From Desulfobulbaceae bacterium (GTDB lineage Bacteria; Desulfobacterota; Desulfobulbia; Desulfobulbales; SURF-16): a stretch of 62,340 nt of DNA. Within the stretch, counting starts at the first letter, position 1. Every line of letters starts with the position of its first letter. Positions 8,931-16,507 of this stretch are shown here, piece by piece. Location of the stretch: positions 1 to 62,340 of the forward strand of contig JALNXE010000012.1 of assembly GCA_023230525.1 (NCBI GenBank). Direction: 5' to 3'. The notes beneath the pieces are model-generated. The model was not told the origin of the DNA. It ran no database searches and was given only the letters and a program-made list of their open reading frames with translations. Made by a program: the position numbers and the translations under genes.

Positions 8931-8959
8931 AATTTAGCTTAAAATAAACGGGAAGTCAA
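8931..8959 (-). promoter_or_regulatory. Sigma-70-like promoter for the hisS leader/small RNA
   Basis: On the minus strand, TTGACT and TAAATT are separated by 17 bases. The predicted start is near 8924, just before the structured stretch. Confidence 0.45.
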
Positions 8960-9110
8960 GAGTTTGGCGAGAAAACCCCCTGGAAAGGGCGGGATCCCCC
9001 GCGCTTGCCGGCAAAATCTTTTCCGGGCAGCGGGCAATTCTTGCTGATCACGAGTTGCTTGATTGCCCTTTGCGGGGGGCAGGCCGGAAAACAGCAGCGC
9101 TTGGGCCTCC

Positions 9111-9138
9111 TTGGCGGGCTGAGCTTTTATGCTATAAA
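9111..9138 (+). promoter_or_regulatory. Promoter of the 9.2-13.7 kb operon
   Basis: TTGGCG (9111-9116), 16 bases, then TATAAA (9133-9138) preceded by TG-n (extended -10). A second perfect TATAAT lies at 9169-9174 but lacks a good -35. Either would drive the gene at 9227. Confidence 0.5.
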
Positions 9139-9226
9139 GATTTGTGAGGATGATTCTGGAAAAGGTTGTATAATAGGCCCTGGCGCCGGCTCTGCGGGAC
9201 ATGCCGCCGGGGGAGATGGGGGAATC

Positions 9227-9757
9227 ATGCCGTTATTTCACAAGGATATCTGGAAATACCAGCTGCGGGAGGCTATGATTTACTGGCTCGCGGTGCCGGG
9301 TGCGGTCATTTTTTCCGGCCTGCTGCTGGACCGGCTGTTTCATCTCCAGGCCCTGCCCGCCTCGCCATGGCTGACCGGGACGGCTTTGCTGCTGCTGGCG
9401 GCAGGGCTTGCTTTTATCTGGCTGGCAACCAGGGATCTGGCCCGCTACGGCTATGGCACCCCCAACCCGCGCCGGCCGCCGCGAAGGCTGGTGACCGGCG
9501 GCATCTACCGGCGGTGCCGCCATCCCATGTTCTTTGGCTACGATCTGGCCGCCTTGGCCGTGGCGTGTTTGGTGCGCTCGCCAGCCATGCTGTGCATCAG
9601 TTTGCCGGTATTTTTTGCCATCCAGATCCGTTATTTGCACAAAGAGGAGCAGTATCTGCTGCGCCGTTACGGCGAGGCCTTTGCCGCCTATAAACGGAAT
9701 GTGCCGTTTCTGGTACCATTCCGGTCCACAGGAGAACACGAAAAATGCAGTCAATAA
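9227..9757 (+). CDS. Isoprenylcysteine methyltransferase (ICMT/PEMT)-like membrane protein
   Basis: 176 aa with two clear N-terminal membrane segments (about residues 15-34 and 44-62). The C-terminal half has the ICMT/PEMT signature: RLVTGGIYRRCRHPMFFGY (G-Y-R-H-P core), two further hydrophobic stretches, then EEQYLLRRYGEAFAAYKRNV near the end. This family methylates lipids, prenyl-Cys carboxylates or other membrane substrates with SAM. The start chosen is ATG 9227; an in-frame upstream extension to 9005 is low complexity. Its 3' end overlaps the next gene by 13 bases, so co-translation is likely. The substrate is unknown. Confidence 0.8.
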   Translation: MPLFHKDIWKYQLREAMIYWLAVPGAVIFSGLLLDRLFHLQALPASPWLTGTALLLLAAGLAFIWLATRDLARYGYGTPNPRRPPRRLVTGGIYRRCRHPMFFGYDLAALAVACLVRSPAMLCISLPVFFAIQIRYLHKEEQYLLRRYGEAFAAYKRNVPFLVPFRSTGEHEKCSQ

Positions 9758-10830
9758 GGTTTTTGAGAAATTTCCTGCTTGCCGCCCGGGAACATCGCGG
9801 GGTGGAGGAAACGGTTTTTGCCCTGCTTGAAGAATTTCTGGATGGCAGGTATATCAGGGAAAGGGGACGTCCCGCCAGGATGGCCAGGTATGCCCAGAAG
9901 AATTTTTTCTCCATCCTCTTTCTTTCCGTGTATAAGGCCCTTGGCATTCCCCGGGAGAGGCGCATGATGTATGGCGTGATCAATCACTGTCTGCGGGGCC
10001 TGGTCACCGGCACCGATAATCTGCTGGATAATGAATACAAGGAACTGTTGCCTCTCAAGCTGCCGGAGGAGGCGGTCCGTTTCAAAAGCGTCATGCATAT
10101 CCTGCTGTTTGATCGCTTTCTGGGCCGGGTGGTGAGCGGGATGGCTGAGGATGGGGTCATTGACCGCCAGCTGGCCGGCCGGGTCCAGGTCGAGCTTTTC
10201 CGGGCCATGGTGCCCATCGGCGCGGAAGAGGCCCAGGAGGAAGGCGGGGTGCGGGAGATTATTTCACCTGCCGCCATTCTCGATTCGGTGCATATGTATA
10301 AAGGGGGCAGACTGCTCTGTCTTTCCTTTGTCGCCCCCCTGCTCATTGAACAGGAAAACAGGGCGCGGATAGCGCTTGCCGAACAGGGTATTTTCAGCAT
10401 CGGCATGGCCCTGCAGGTGATCGACGATCTGACTGATTTTTATGAGGATATGCGCGACAGCAGGCACAACTATCTGGTCTCGGTGATCCAATACGAGGGA
10501 ACTGAACAGGAAAGGCAGATACTGGCAGGTGCGCTGGCCGCACGCTCCGGCAGCGGCCCGGCCATTGAAGAGGCCTACCCCGGCAGCGTCGGTCTGGTCA
10601 TGGAGCGGGCCATCGGTGAGGCCCTGCAGGGTTTCCGGCTGCTGGCCGAGGCGGGCTACTGGCTGGAGCAACAGAGCGCCGCCCTTCTCATCAGACAGCT
10701 GTTTCGCCTGCGCGGCGTGCAGCGCCTCCTGCCGTTTTTCCCGGCGGAAAAGGATATTCACCAGACCCTGACGTCCGGCAACCCAGGGCAATGCTCGGCT
10801 GCACAGCAATTTTGTCAATGTCCTGCCTAA
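9745..10830 (+). CDS. Isoprenoid-synthase-fold (polyprenyl synthetase-like) protein
   Basis: 361 aa, all-helical in character. It has two Asp-rich metal motifs of class I prenyltransferases: DNLLD at 91-95 (first motif, with N instead of the second D) and DDLTD at 227-231 (second motif). Between them MYKGGRL (185-191) resembles the conserved K-T-A/G region. CAGGAG precedes the ATG by nine bases. Overall similarity to standard IspA/IspB enzymes looks weak, and the variant first motif means chain-forming activity is not assured; a terpene cyclase or transferase on a prenyl-PP is possible. It lies between two methyltransferases. Confidence 0.65.
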   Translation: MQSIRFLRNFLLAAREHRGVEETVFALLEEFLDGRYIRERGRPARMARYAQKNFFSILFLSVYKALGIPRERRMMYGVINHCLRGLVTGTDNLLDNEYKELLPLKLPEEAVRFKSVMHILLFDRFLGRVVSGMAEDGVIDRQLAGRVQVELFRAMVPIGAEEAQEEGGVREIISPAAILDSVHMYKGGRLLCLSFVAPLLIEQENRARIALAEQGIFSIGMALQVIDDLTDFYEDMRDSRHNYLVSVIQYEGTEQERQILAGALAARSGSGPAIEEAYPGSVGLVMERAIGEALQGFRLLAEAGYWLEQQSAALLIRQLFRLRGVQRLLPFFPAEKDIHQTLTSGNPGQCSAAQQFCQCPA

Positions 10831-10843
10831 AGAGCCGATAGCG

Positions 10844-11512
10844 ATGACTGATCATTATCCTGTTACCCGGGGCCGGCATCTCAACCATGTGGCGTGGCTT
10901 TATGATCCGCTGGTGGAAAGGCTTTCTTTTGGCCGGGAGCGCAAATTCAGGGAAAAAACCATGGCCTGGATGGATATCTCCCCCACGGACCGGATTCTGG
11001 ATGTGGGCTGCGGCACCGGCAGCCTGACCCTGCTGCTGGCCGAACGGCTAAACCCTGCGGCGGGAATGATCAGCGGCATTGATGCGGCGCCGCGCATGAT
11101 CGCCATTGCCCGCAAAAAGGCGGCAAAAAAGAGGGCCGACATTGATTTTCAGGTGGGGATCGCCGAATCCCTGGCCTTTGCCGACCAGTCCTTTAACTGG
11201 GTGGTGAATTCCATGTTCACCCATCACATCGATACCGGGCTCAAGGAGAAGGCGTTTGCCGAGATGTACCGGGTACTCAAGCCGGGCGGCATGCTGCTCA
11301 CCGCGGACATCGACCGGCCTACCACCCTGCCGGGCAGGCTGCTGGGCTGGTCGGGGCGGTATCTGCTGCTGCAGCCGGAACTGGAGGACAATCTGCGGGG
11401 CCTGCTGCCCGACTTCATGCACCGGGCCGGTTTTTGGCAGGTGGAAAAAAAGGAGCATCTCTACGGCCTGGTCTCCTTTTTCACCGCTCAAAAGCCCGAG
11501 GTGGAGCGGTGA
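10844..11512 (+). CDS. Class I SAM-dependent methyltransferase (UbiE-like)
   Basis: 222 aa. Motif I is RILDVGCGTGSLTLLLAERL, followed by GIDAAPRMIAIARKKA (SAM ribose acidic loop), a post-I FNWVVNSMFTHHI motif and YRVLKPGGMLLTAD. This Rossmann layout matches the UbiE/COQ5 type that methylates quinone or lipid precursors. The hydrophobic C-terminus (about residues 155-175) may touch membrane substrates. It starts 13 bases after the isoprenoid-synthase-like gene and overlaps the next gene by four bases (GTGA), so it is in the same operon. The target is probably the product of the neighbouring enzyme (inference). Confidence 0.85.
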   Translation: MTDHYPVTRGRHLNHVAWLYDPLVERLSFGRERKFREKTMAWMDISPTDRILDVGCGTGSLTLLLAERLNPAAGMISGIDAAPRMIAIARKKAAKKRADIDFQVGIAESLAFADQSFNWVVNSMFTHHIDTGLKEKAFAEMYRVLKPGGMLLTADIDRPTTLPGRLLGWSGRYLLLQPELEDNLRGLLPDFMHRAGFWQVEKKEHLYGLVSFFTAQKPEVER

Positions 11513-12732
11513 AGACCCTGGCCCTTTACGCCCGCATCGGTTTGCGTAATATCCGCCGCAATGCCAGGCGCTCGTTGTTCACCATTGCGGCCATCTCCTT
11601 CGGGCTCTTCAGCCTCATTGTCTTCCAGGCCCTGAAGGTCGGCCTGCATAAGGAGATGGTCTCAGGCACCCTGGGTCTTGACGCCGGCACCATCCAGGTT
11701 CATGCCGCGGGTTTTGAGGCAAACATGGCCCTTATCCAGCCGATCCCGGAGATGGACAAGGTCAGGTCAGGGTTGGCCGGCCTCAAACTGACGGATTTTT
11801 CCGAGCGCATCAAGTCCCCGGCCCTGGTGCTGGCGGGCCGGAAAAGTTCCGCCATCATGCTGGCCGGCATCCAGCCGGCTGAGGAAAAGAAAGTTACCTT
11901 TATCAATCGCCGGGTCGTGGAGGGGGACTATCTTGCCGAGGCGGACAGGGTGCTGCTCGGCCGGCCCCTGGCGGAAAGTCTCGGGGTAAGACCGGGGGAC
12001 GAGGTGGTGCTCATGGCGCAGAGCATGTATGGCCGCCCGGTAACGCGTAAATTCGTCATCGGCGGATTGTACCAGACTGATCTGCCCTCCTTTGACCGCA
12101 GCCATGCCTATCTGCCCCTGCCGGCCGCCCAGCGCTTCCTGGACGCTGAAGACGTGGTGACGGAGATTGCCCTGCACACCGATCCGGAGCAGGCGCCTGG
12201 CCTGGCCGCCGGCCTGCAGCAGAGGCTTGGACCCGCAACCTGGCAGGTCCGCCCCTGGCAGCGGACCGTGCCGGATCTGGTGCAGCTCATCGCACTCAAC
12301 GACGCCACCATGCGTCTGCTCATTGTCATTGTCTTTGCCATTGTGGCCATGGGCATCACCAATACCATGACCACGGTGATCTTCGAACGTTTCCGGGAAT
12401 TCGGCATCCTCAATGCCATAGGCGCCGGTCCGGGGGGCATTGTCTCGCTGGTCATCCTGGAGTCGTTTTTCCTCGGGGCCATCGCCACCGGGCTGGGCAG
12501 CCTGGCAGGCCTGGCCGCCGGTCTCTACCTGCAGCACTATGGCATTGATCTGACCCGCTTTATCAGCACCAATCAGTATTTTGCCGCCGGTCATGTTTTG
12601 CGGGCCTATGTAACCCCCGGGGATCTGCTGAACGCCGTGCTGATCACCCTGGCCACGGCCATTGCCGCCGGGATTTACCCGGCCTGGAAGGCGGCCAATA
12701 TGGATCCGGTCAAGGCCCTGGTGCATAACTGA
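11509..12732 (+). CDS. ABC transporter permease (MacB/LolC/FtsX family)
   Basis: 407 aa starting at GTG 11509, inside the stop of the methyltransferase gene, with GAGGTGGAG just upstream. Layout: an N-terminal cytoplasmic stretch GLRNIRRNARRSLFTIAAIS, TM1 (about 20-42), a large periplasmic MacB-PCD-like domain (about 45-265), then three TM segments (about 270-300, 320-350 and 370-392) with FERFREFGILNAIGA and the closing YPAWKAANMDPVKAL motif. This is the FtsX/MacB topology used for extraction or export of lipoproteins, lipids or small molecules across the inner membrane. It pairs with the ATPase gene downstream. Confidence 0.92.
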   Translation: MKTLALYARIGLRNIRRNARRSLFTIAAISFGLFSLIVFQALKVGLHKEMVSGTLGLDAGTIQVHAAGFEANMALIQPIPEMDKVRSGLAGLKLTDFSERIKSPALVLAGRKSSAIMLAGIQPAEEKKVTFINRRVVEGDYLAEADRVLLGRPLAESLGVRPGDEVVLMAQSMYGRPVTRKFVIGGLYQTDLPSFDRSHAYLPLPAAQRFLDAEDVVTEIALHTDPEQAPGLAAGLQQRLGPATWQVRPWQRTVPDLVQLIALNDATMRLLIVIVFAIVAMGITNTMTTVIFERFREFGILNAIGAGPGGIVSLVILESFFLGAIATGLGSLAGLAAGLYLQHYGIDLTRFISTNQYFAAGHVLRAYVTPGDLLNAVLITLATAIAAGIYPAWKAANMDPVKALVHN

Positions 12733-12751
12733 GTGCATAATTGAAGGGGTA

Positions 12752-12820
12752 AAGTCTGTAGGTGTTTAGTCTGTTAGCAAAACCTAAACTCCTAACAGAC
12801 TACAGTCTAAACAACCTATT
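12752..12820. repeat. Palindromic element P1 (AGTCTGTAGGTGTTTAG family)
   Basis: The inverted halves AGTCTGTAGGTG...CTGTTAG and CTAACAGACTACAGTCTAAA lie in the gap between permease and ATPase genes. Bases 12753-12789 match the reverse complement of 25711-25745 almost exactly, and 12784-12820 match the reverse complement of 25680-25714. It is therefore a dispersed repeat, inserted here inside an operon. Confidence 0.8.
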
Positions 12821-12837
12821 ACCAAAGGAACATCCGC

Positions 12838-13656
12838 ATGGCCCTGGTTGAATTGCGCAACGTCATAAAAACCTACCTGGATGGGGAGAGTGGGCCGATT
12901 ACCGCCCTGCAGGTAACCGATCTGCGCATCAACCGGGGGGAGTTTGTCTGCCTCGCCGGTCCTTCAGGGGCCGGCAAGACAACCCTGCTCAATATCATCG
13001 GCTGCATTGACCGGCCCACCGCAGGCCGTGTGCTCATCGCAGGCCGGGATACGGCGAAGCTGCGGGGCGGTCAGCTGGCCGGCTTGCGCCGCATGGCCTT
13101 CGGCTTTGTCTTTCAGTCGTTTAATCTTATTGCTGTGCTGAGCGCCTATGAAAACGTGGAATACGTCCTGTTGCTCCAGCACGTGCCCGCGGTAGAGCGG
13201 CGGCAAAGGGTGGGCGAGGCCCTGGAAAGCGTGGGGCTGGCCCGGCTCATGCACAAGCGGCCGGGCCAGCTCAGCGGCGGGCAGCAGCAGCGGGTGGCGG
13301 TCGCCCGGGCCATCGTGGGGCGGCCGCTGCTGGTCCTGGCCGATGAACCCACCGCCAACCTGGATTCACAAACAGGCGAAGAACTCATTGCGCTGTTCTT
13401 CGCCCTGCAGCAGCAGTCTCAAACCACCTTTGTCTTCTCTTCCCATGATCCGGCCGTGATCCAGCGGGCCCGTCGCACCCTGGCCATGCGCGACGGCAGG
13501 ATTGTCGCCGATGAGCGGCTGGATGGGAAAGATCTCCCCAGCCAGTCCCGCTTTTCAGGGCAGATTCACTTCCCGCAGGTCGGGGCCGAAATCCACCCTT
13601 TCGTCCGGCCCGAGAATGCCCATGGCCAGCCCGATGATCGACCAGAGGTTGACTGA
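12838..13656 (+). CDS. ABC transporter ATP-binding protein (LolD/MacB-type)
   Basis: 272 aa. Walker A is GPSGAGKTTLLNIIG, the Q-loop VFQSFNLI, the signature LSGGQQQRVAVARA, Walker B LVLADEPTANLD, and the H-loop FVFSSHDP. It is closest in pattern to LolD/MacB ATPases, matching the permease upstream. The last 35 or so residues, after GRIVADERLDGK, go beyond the usual end of the family and run 102 bases into the oppositely oriented gene at 13555, so the tail may be an unnatural extension after loss of an earlier stop. AAAGGAA precedes the ATG. Element P1 separates it from its permease. Confidence 0.93.
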   Translation: MALVELRNVIKTYLDGESGPITALQVTDLRINRGEFVCLAGPSGAGKTTLLNIIGCIDRPTAGRVLIAGRDTAKLRGGQLAGLRRMAFGFVFQSFNLIAVLSAYENVEYVLLLQHVPAVERRQRVGEALESVGLARLMHKRPGQLSGGQQQRVAVARAIVGRPLLVLADEPTANLDSQTGEELIALFFALQQQSQTTFVFSSHDPAVIQRARRTLAMRDGRIVADERLDGKDLPSQSRFSGQIHFPQVGAEIHPFVRPENAHGQPDDRPEVD

Positions 13657-14859
13657 ACGGTAGGCGCCGCCGGCCAGATGCCGGCCCAGGTCTTCAATCT
13701 GGGCGTGGCAGTTGTGGCAGGGGGTAATGCAATAGGCGGCGCCGGTGGTCATGATCTGCTCATGTTTTAGGCGGCCGTATTGCAGGCGGGCCTCGTTGTA
13801 ACCGGTCTGGAGATAGCCGCCTCCGCCGCCGCAACAGTAATTGTTGGACCTGTTCGGCTGCATGTCGATGAAGTTTTCCTCGCCCACCACGGTTCTGACC
13901 ACGAAACGCAGCTCCTCGGCATAGGGGTCGCCAAGGCCTTTGCGCACCTGATTGCAGGGGTCCTGCACCGTGAATTTGATGCGCAGGTCGCGATTCCAGT
14001 CGGCATTGACCTTGAGTTTCCCCTCCCTGATCCAGCGGGCATAGTATTGGACAATCAGGGCGATATCAAGGGTGGTATCGATGTTGAACCGGCGCACCCC
14101 TTCCCGGACCGAAAAGGTGGAATGGCCGCATTCGGTATTGAGGTAGACCCGGCACCCCAGCTCCTCGGCCTTGCGGATGGTGGCGGTGGTGATCTGTTTC
14201 CAGGCCTCGGTGTCTGCCAGGAACATGCAGTAGTTCTCGCCGGCCCAGCCGGTGCTGCCGTATGTCCAGTCAGCCCCGGCCAGGTGCAGGATCTTCCACA
14301 GGGGGATCATCTCATAGGGCAGGGCCACCGGCTCCCGGGAATTCTGGCTGAGGAAGAAATGGGCTCCCTGCTTGTCAATGGGGGCCTGCAGCTCCTCCCA
14401 GCCGGGCTGGGTTTCATGCACCTCGGCCAATATATCTTCCACCACAAAACGGAATTCTTCCGGCGGGGTGCCGGTGGCGCTGGTGCTGGCGTTGCGCAGG
14501 GCCATGTCGCATGAGCCCAGGATCCCTTTGGGCCGCTGCTCCCTGGGCCACAGCTTGCGCGCCTCATAAATCAGCCCGCCGATATTGATCCCCATGGGAC
14601 AGACATAGTTGCAGCGCATGCACAGGCTGCACATCCACACCCAGGGATGGCAGGTAATGCTCTCGTCCTGGCCAAGTGCCACCAGCCGGATGAATTTCCG
14701 CGGGTCCATGTCCGCCAGCCCGGTGGCCGGGCAGCCGGAGGCGCAGGCCCCGCAGGTGAGGCAGAGATTGAAATTGCCGCCGGCCGGCAGAATTTTCCGG
14801 ACCTGATCCCTGAACGCGCTTTGCATTTTCCCGTCGATTGAAATTTCGTTGTCAGCCAT
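13555..14859 (-). CDS. HdrD/TmcB-like iron-sulfur protein with CCG domains
   Basis: 434 aa from ATG 14859 (AAGGAG five bases upstream). The N-terminus has two 4Fe-4S motifs (LCLTCGACASGCPATG and CSLCMRCNYVCPMG). The C-terminal half has two CCG-type cysteine clusters (a degenerate one around ECGHSTF/DPCNQVRKG, and NYCCGGGGG followed by CITPCHNCHAQ), as in heterodisulfide-reductase subunit D. Such proteins move electrons between cytosolic thiol/disulfide or quinone partners in sulfate reducers; TmcB, DsrK and HdrD are relatives. No cytochrome or membrane partner is intact next door. It converges on, and overlaps, the ABC ATPase gene. Confidence 0.85.
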   Translation of the reverse strand: MADNEISIDGKMQSAFRDQVRKILPAGGNFNLCLTCGACASGCPATGLADMDPRKFIRLVALGQDESITCHPWVWMCSLCMRCNYVCPMGINIGGLIYEARKLWPREQRPKGILGSCDMALRNASTSATGTPPEEFRFVVEDILAEVHETQPGWEELQAPIDKQGAHFFLSQNSREPVALPYEMIPLWKILHLAGADWTYGSTGWAGENYCMFLADTEAWKQITTATIRKAEELGCRVYLNTECGHSTFSVREGVRRFNIDTTLDIALIVQYYARWIREGKLKVNADWNRDLRIKFTVQDPCNQVRKGLGDPYAEELRFVVRTVVGEENFIDMQPNRSNNYCCGGGGGYLQTGYNEARLQYGRLKHEQIMTTGAAYCITPCHNCHAQIEDLGRHLAGGAYRSVNLWSIIGLAMGILGPDERVDFGPDLREVNLP

Positions 14860-14868
14860 CACTTCTCC

Positions 14869-15201
14869 TTAAAGCTCCAGATTGTTGCGCAGATGCCGCC
14901 GGACGATCCCGGACCCGGCAAAACAAGGCCCTATCATGTGAAAAGCACAAACAATCGGCAAGAGATTGGCGCGGAGCCCGGCTGATAACAGCCAGGCGAT
15001 CAAGACGAAAAACAGCAGAGGGGAATCCGCCGCGCTGTTTCCGGAGTTATCCTGTTTCTGCCGCCCCGGGCAGAACGTTTGTGCTTCACTCAGGTAAAAC
15101 CGGGAAAAAGGCGCATGGGCATAATTAAGAGGCGGCAGGGGTGGAAGAAGTATCAAGGGCCGCTGCGGAAAAACCACCGCGTCGGCCTGTTGGCCAAACA
15201 A
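14869..15201 (-). CDS. Doubtful small membrane ORF upstream of the HdrD-like gene
   Basis: 110 aa, ending in a TAA that overlaps the ribosome-binding site of the HdrD-like gene, as operon neighbours often do. It has one hydrophobic stretch (LLFFVLIAWLLSAG) followed by a basic tail. The N-terminal half is Pro-rich and unconvincing. It may be the remnant of a membrane subunit or a chance ORF. I do not recognise it. Confidence 0.25.
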   Translation of the reverse strand: MFGQQADAVVFPQRPLILLPPLPPLNYAHAPFSRFYLSEAQTFCPGRQKQDNSGNSAADSPLLFFVLIAWLLSAGLRANLLPIVCAFHMIGPCFAGSGIVRRHLRNNLEL

Positions 15202-15309
15202 GCTCTTAGCGGGCGAAGATATGGAAGATTTGTCGATATGTCAAATCGAAAATTCCAGGGACTAAAAAAAGACGGGGCCCGGGCCGGTCTGGCTGGGCGG
15301 GGTGCATAG

Positions 15310-15367
15310 CAAGCTTGAAGGACTGGTAAAAACTGAAATCAGACTTTTTACGAATTCATCAAGCTTG
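15310..15367. repeat. Nested inverted repeat
   Basis: The outer repeat CAAGCTTGA (15310-15318) pairs with TCAAGCTTG (15359-15367). The inner repeat GTAAAAA (15325-15331) pairs with TTTTTAC (15345-15351) around CTGAAATCAG. It lies in the otherwise empty 190-base gap upstream of the CoA-binding protein stop codon and resembles a small extragenic palindrome. Confidence 0.6.
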
Positions 15368-15392
15368 ACCGGCCTTGGCTGATTTTTTTCAC

Positions 15393-15797
15393 CTACAGCA
15401 GGGCGGCGTGGTCGATTTTCATGCAGCGGTCCATGACCACGGCCAGGCCGTTGCTCCGGGCCAGACGGGCCGCCTCCTCATTGATGATGCCCTGTTGCAG
15501 CCATACCGCTTTTGCCTTGATTTGCACCGCCTGTTCCACCACCGGCAGCACCTCCTCCGACCGGCGGAAGATGTCCACCACGTCAACCGGTTCAGGGATG
15601 TCCAGCAGGCTGGGGTAGCAGGTTTCGCCCAGGATCTCTTTTTGTCCCGGGTTGACCGGGATGATCCGGTAGCCCACATCCTGCAGGTAGCGGGCCACCT
15701 GGTTGCTTGGCCGGTTTTCCTTGGGTGAAAGGCCCACCACGGCGATTGTTCTGCAGTTTTTCAAAATAGTGCTGATTTCTTTCATATTGGTAAGCAT
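15393..15797 (-). CDS. CoA-binding domain protein (YccU-like)
   Basis: 134 aa from ATG 15797, which has GGAGGA seven bases upstream; a longer in-frame ORF to 15881 has no ribosome-binding site. It is a Rossmann CoA-binding domain: TIAVVGLSPKENRPSNQVARYL, YRIIPVNPG, DVVDIFRR, KAVWLQQGI and VVMDRCMKIDH match the YccU/CoA_binding_2 family throughout. The family binds CoA or related nucleotides; the cellular role is not established. It appears to be a single-gene unit. Confidence 0.9.
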   Translation of the reverse strand: MLTNMKEISTILKNCRTIAVVGLSPKENRPSNQVARYLQDVGYRIIPVNPGQKEILGETCYPSLLDIPEPVDVVDIFRRSEEVLPVVEQAVQIKAKAVWLQQGIINEEAARLARSNGLAVVMDRCMKIDHAALL

Positions 15798-15861
15798 GTC
15801 TTTTTCCTCCATGATGTTCAAAGTACAGCCGGGCTGGACTGCTTGACGCTTTGTAACTATC

Positions 15862-15945
15862 CAGAAGAAGTCAGGAGACAATCCATTTTCCTGGCGCGAA
15901 ATTGCCTCTGCTTATTCTGAATTCCGTCTCCTGTCTCCTGAGTAG
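15862..15945. repeat. Heptad inverted-repeat element R2 (GTCA type)
   Basis: Left arm GAAGTCAGGAGACA (15866-15880). Right arm TTCTGAATTCCGTCTCCTGTCTCCTGAG (15915-15942), its approximate reverse complement. About 35 bases separate them. It lies upstream of the CoA-binding protein and of cooT, between divergent genes. Confidence 0.75.
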
Positions 15946-16042
15946 TTCCGCCGCCTTATATTTTTCTGGCGGATTTTTGTTAATTTTGCAATAGTAGCAC
16001 TAACTTTTAAATTTAGCACTCCTGCAGAAAAGGAGGTACGGC

Positions 16043-16252
16043 ATGTGCCAGATGAGCGTGGTATATGAAGAAAACGGAACAGTAAAAACCGTCATGGAAA
16101 ATGCGAGCTATCTTGAAGCCGAGGGGGATGACATCAGGGTCAGCACCCTTTTTGAAGAGCCCAGGGTCATAGCCGCGGCCTATGTGAAAAAAATTGATTT
16201 CATGGGCGGGAAGGTGATCCTGGCCCCGGTTGGAGAGAAAAAAAATGGCTGA
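16043..16252 (+). CDS. CooT-family nickel-binding protein
   Basis: 69 aa beginning MCQMSVVYEENG, with the invariant Cys2 that binds nickel in CooT dimers. The remainder (ENASYLEAEGDDIRVSTLF, PRVIAAAYVKKIDF, KVILAPV) follows the CooT small beta-barrel pattern. AAGGAGG lies seven bases before the ATG. It is co-translated with the His-rich gene that overlaps its end by eight bases. In CODH-containing organisms CooT helps to load nickel; here no CODH gene is in view, so the client is unknown. Confidence 0.85.
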   Translation: MCQMSVVYEENGTVKTVMENASYLEAEGDDIRVSTLFEEPRVIAAAYVKKIDFMGGKVILAPVGEKKNG

Positions 16253-16502
16253 CAAAAAAGAACTGACCGAGCTGGAAAAACTGCGGGTTCTCATCCCCCA
16301 CTGGCTTGAGCACAGCCACAGCCATCAGCATGAATTTGCCAAATGGCTGGCGGTGGCGAAAAATGAGGGCCAGGAAGAGGCGGCCGAAGCCATTGACCAG
16401 GCCATGGGGAAGCTGGCCAAGGCGGACAAGTATCTGCACAAGGCCCTGGAGGCCCTGGGCGGCGCGGTGGAGGGGCAGCACGGCCACCATCATCACCACT
16501 GA
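16245..16502 (+). CDS. Small His-rich putative metal-binding protein
   Basis: 85 aa from ATG 16245. A helical protein with LIPHWLEHSHSHQHEFAKWL in the N-terminal third and a C-terminal GQHGHHHHH tail. Such His clusters bind nickel, zinc or copper. The gene overlaps cooT by eight bases, so the two are almost certainly translated together, which points to nickel storage or delivery (inference). There is no signal peptide. I know no characterised homologue. Confidence 0.8.
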   Translation: MADKKELTELEKLRVLIPHWLEHSHSHQHEFAKWLAVAKNEGQEEAAEAIDQAMGKLAKADKYLHKALEALGGAVEGQHGHHHHH

Positions 16503-16507
16503 GGGAT

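Noticed and set aside
16013..16021. CIRCE-like half site TTAGCACTC before cooT
   Set aside because: The second half (GAGTGCTAA) is missing after the nine-base spacer.
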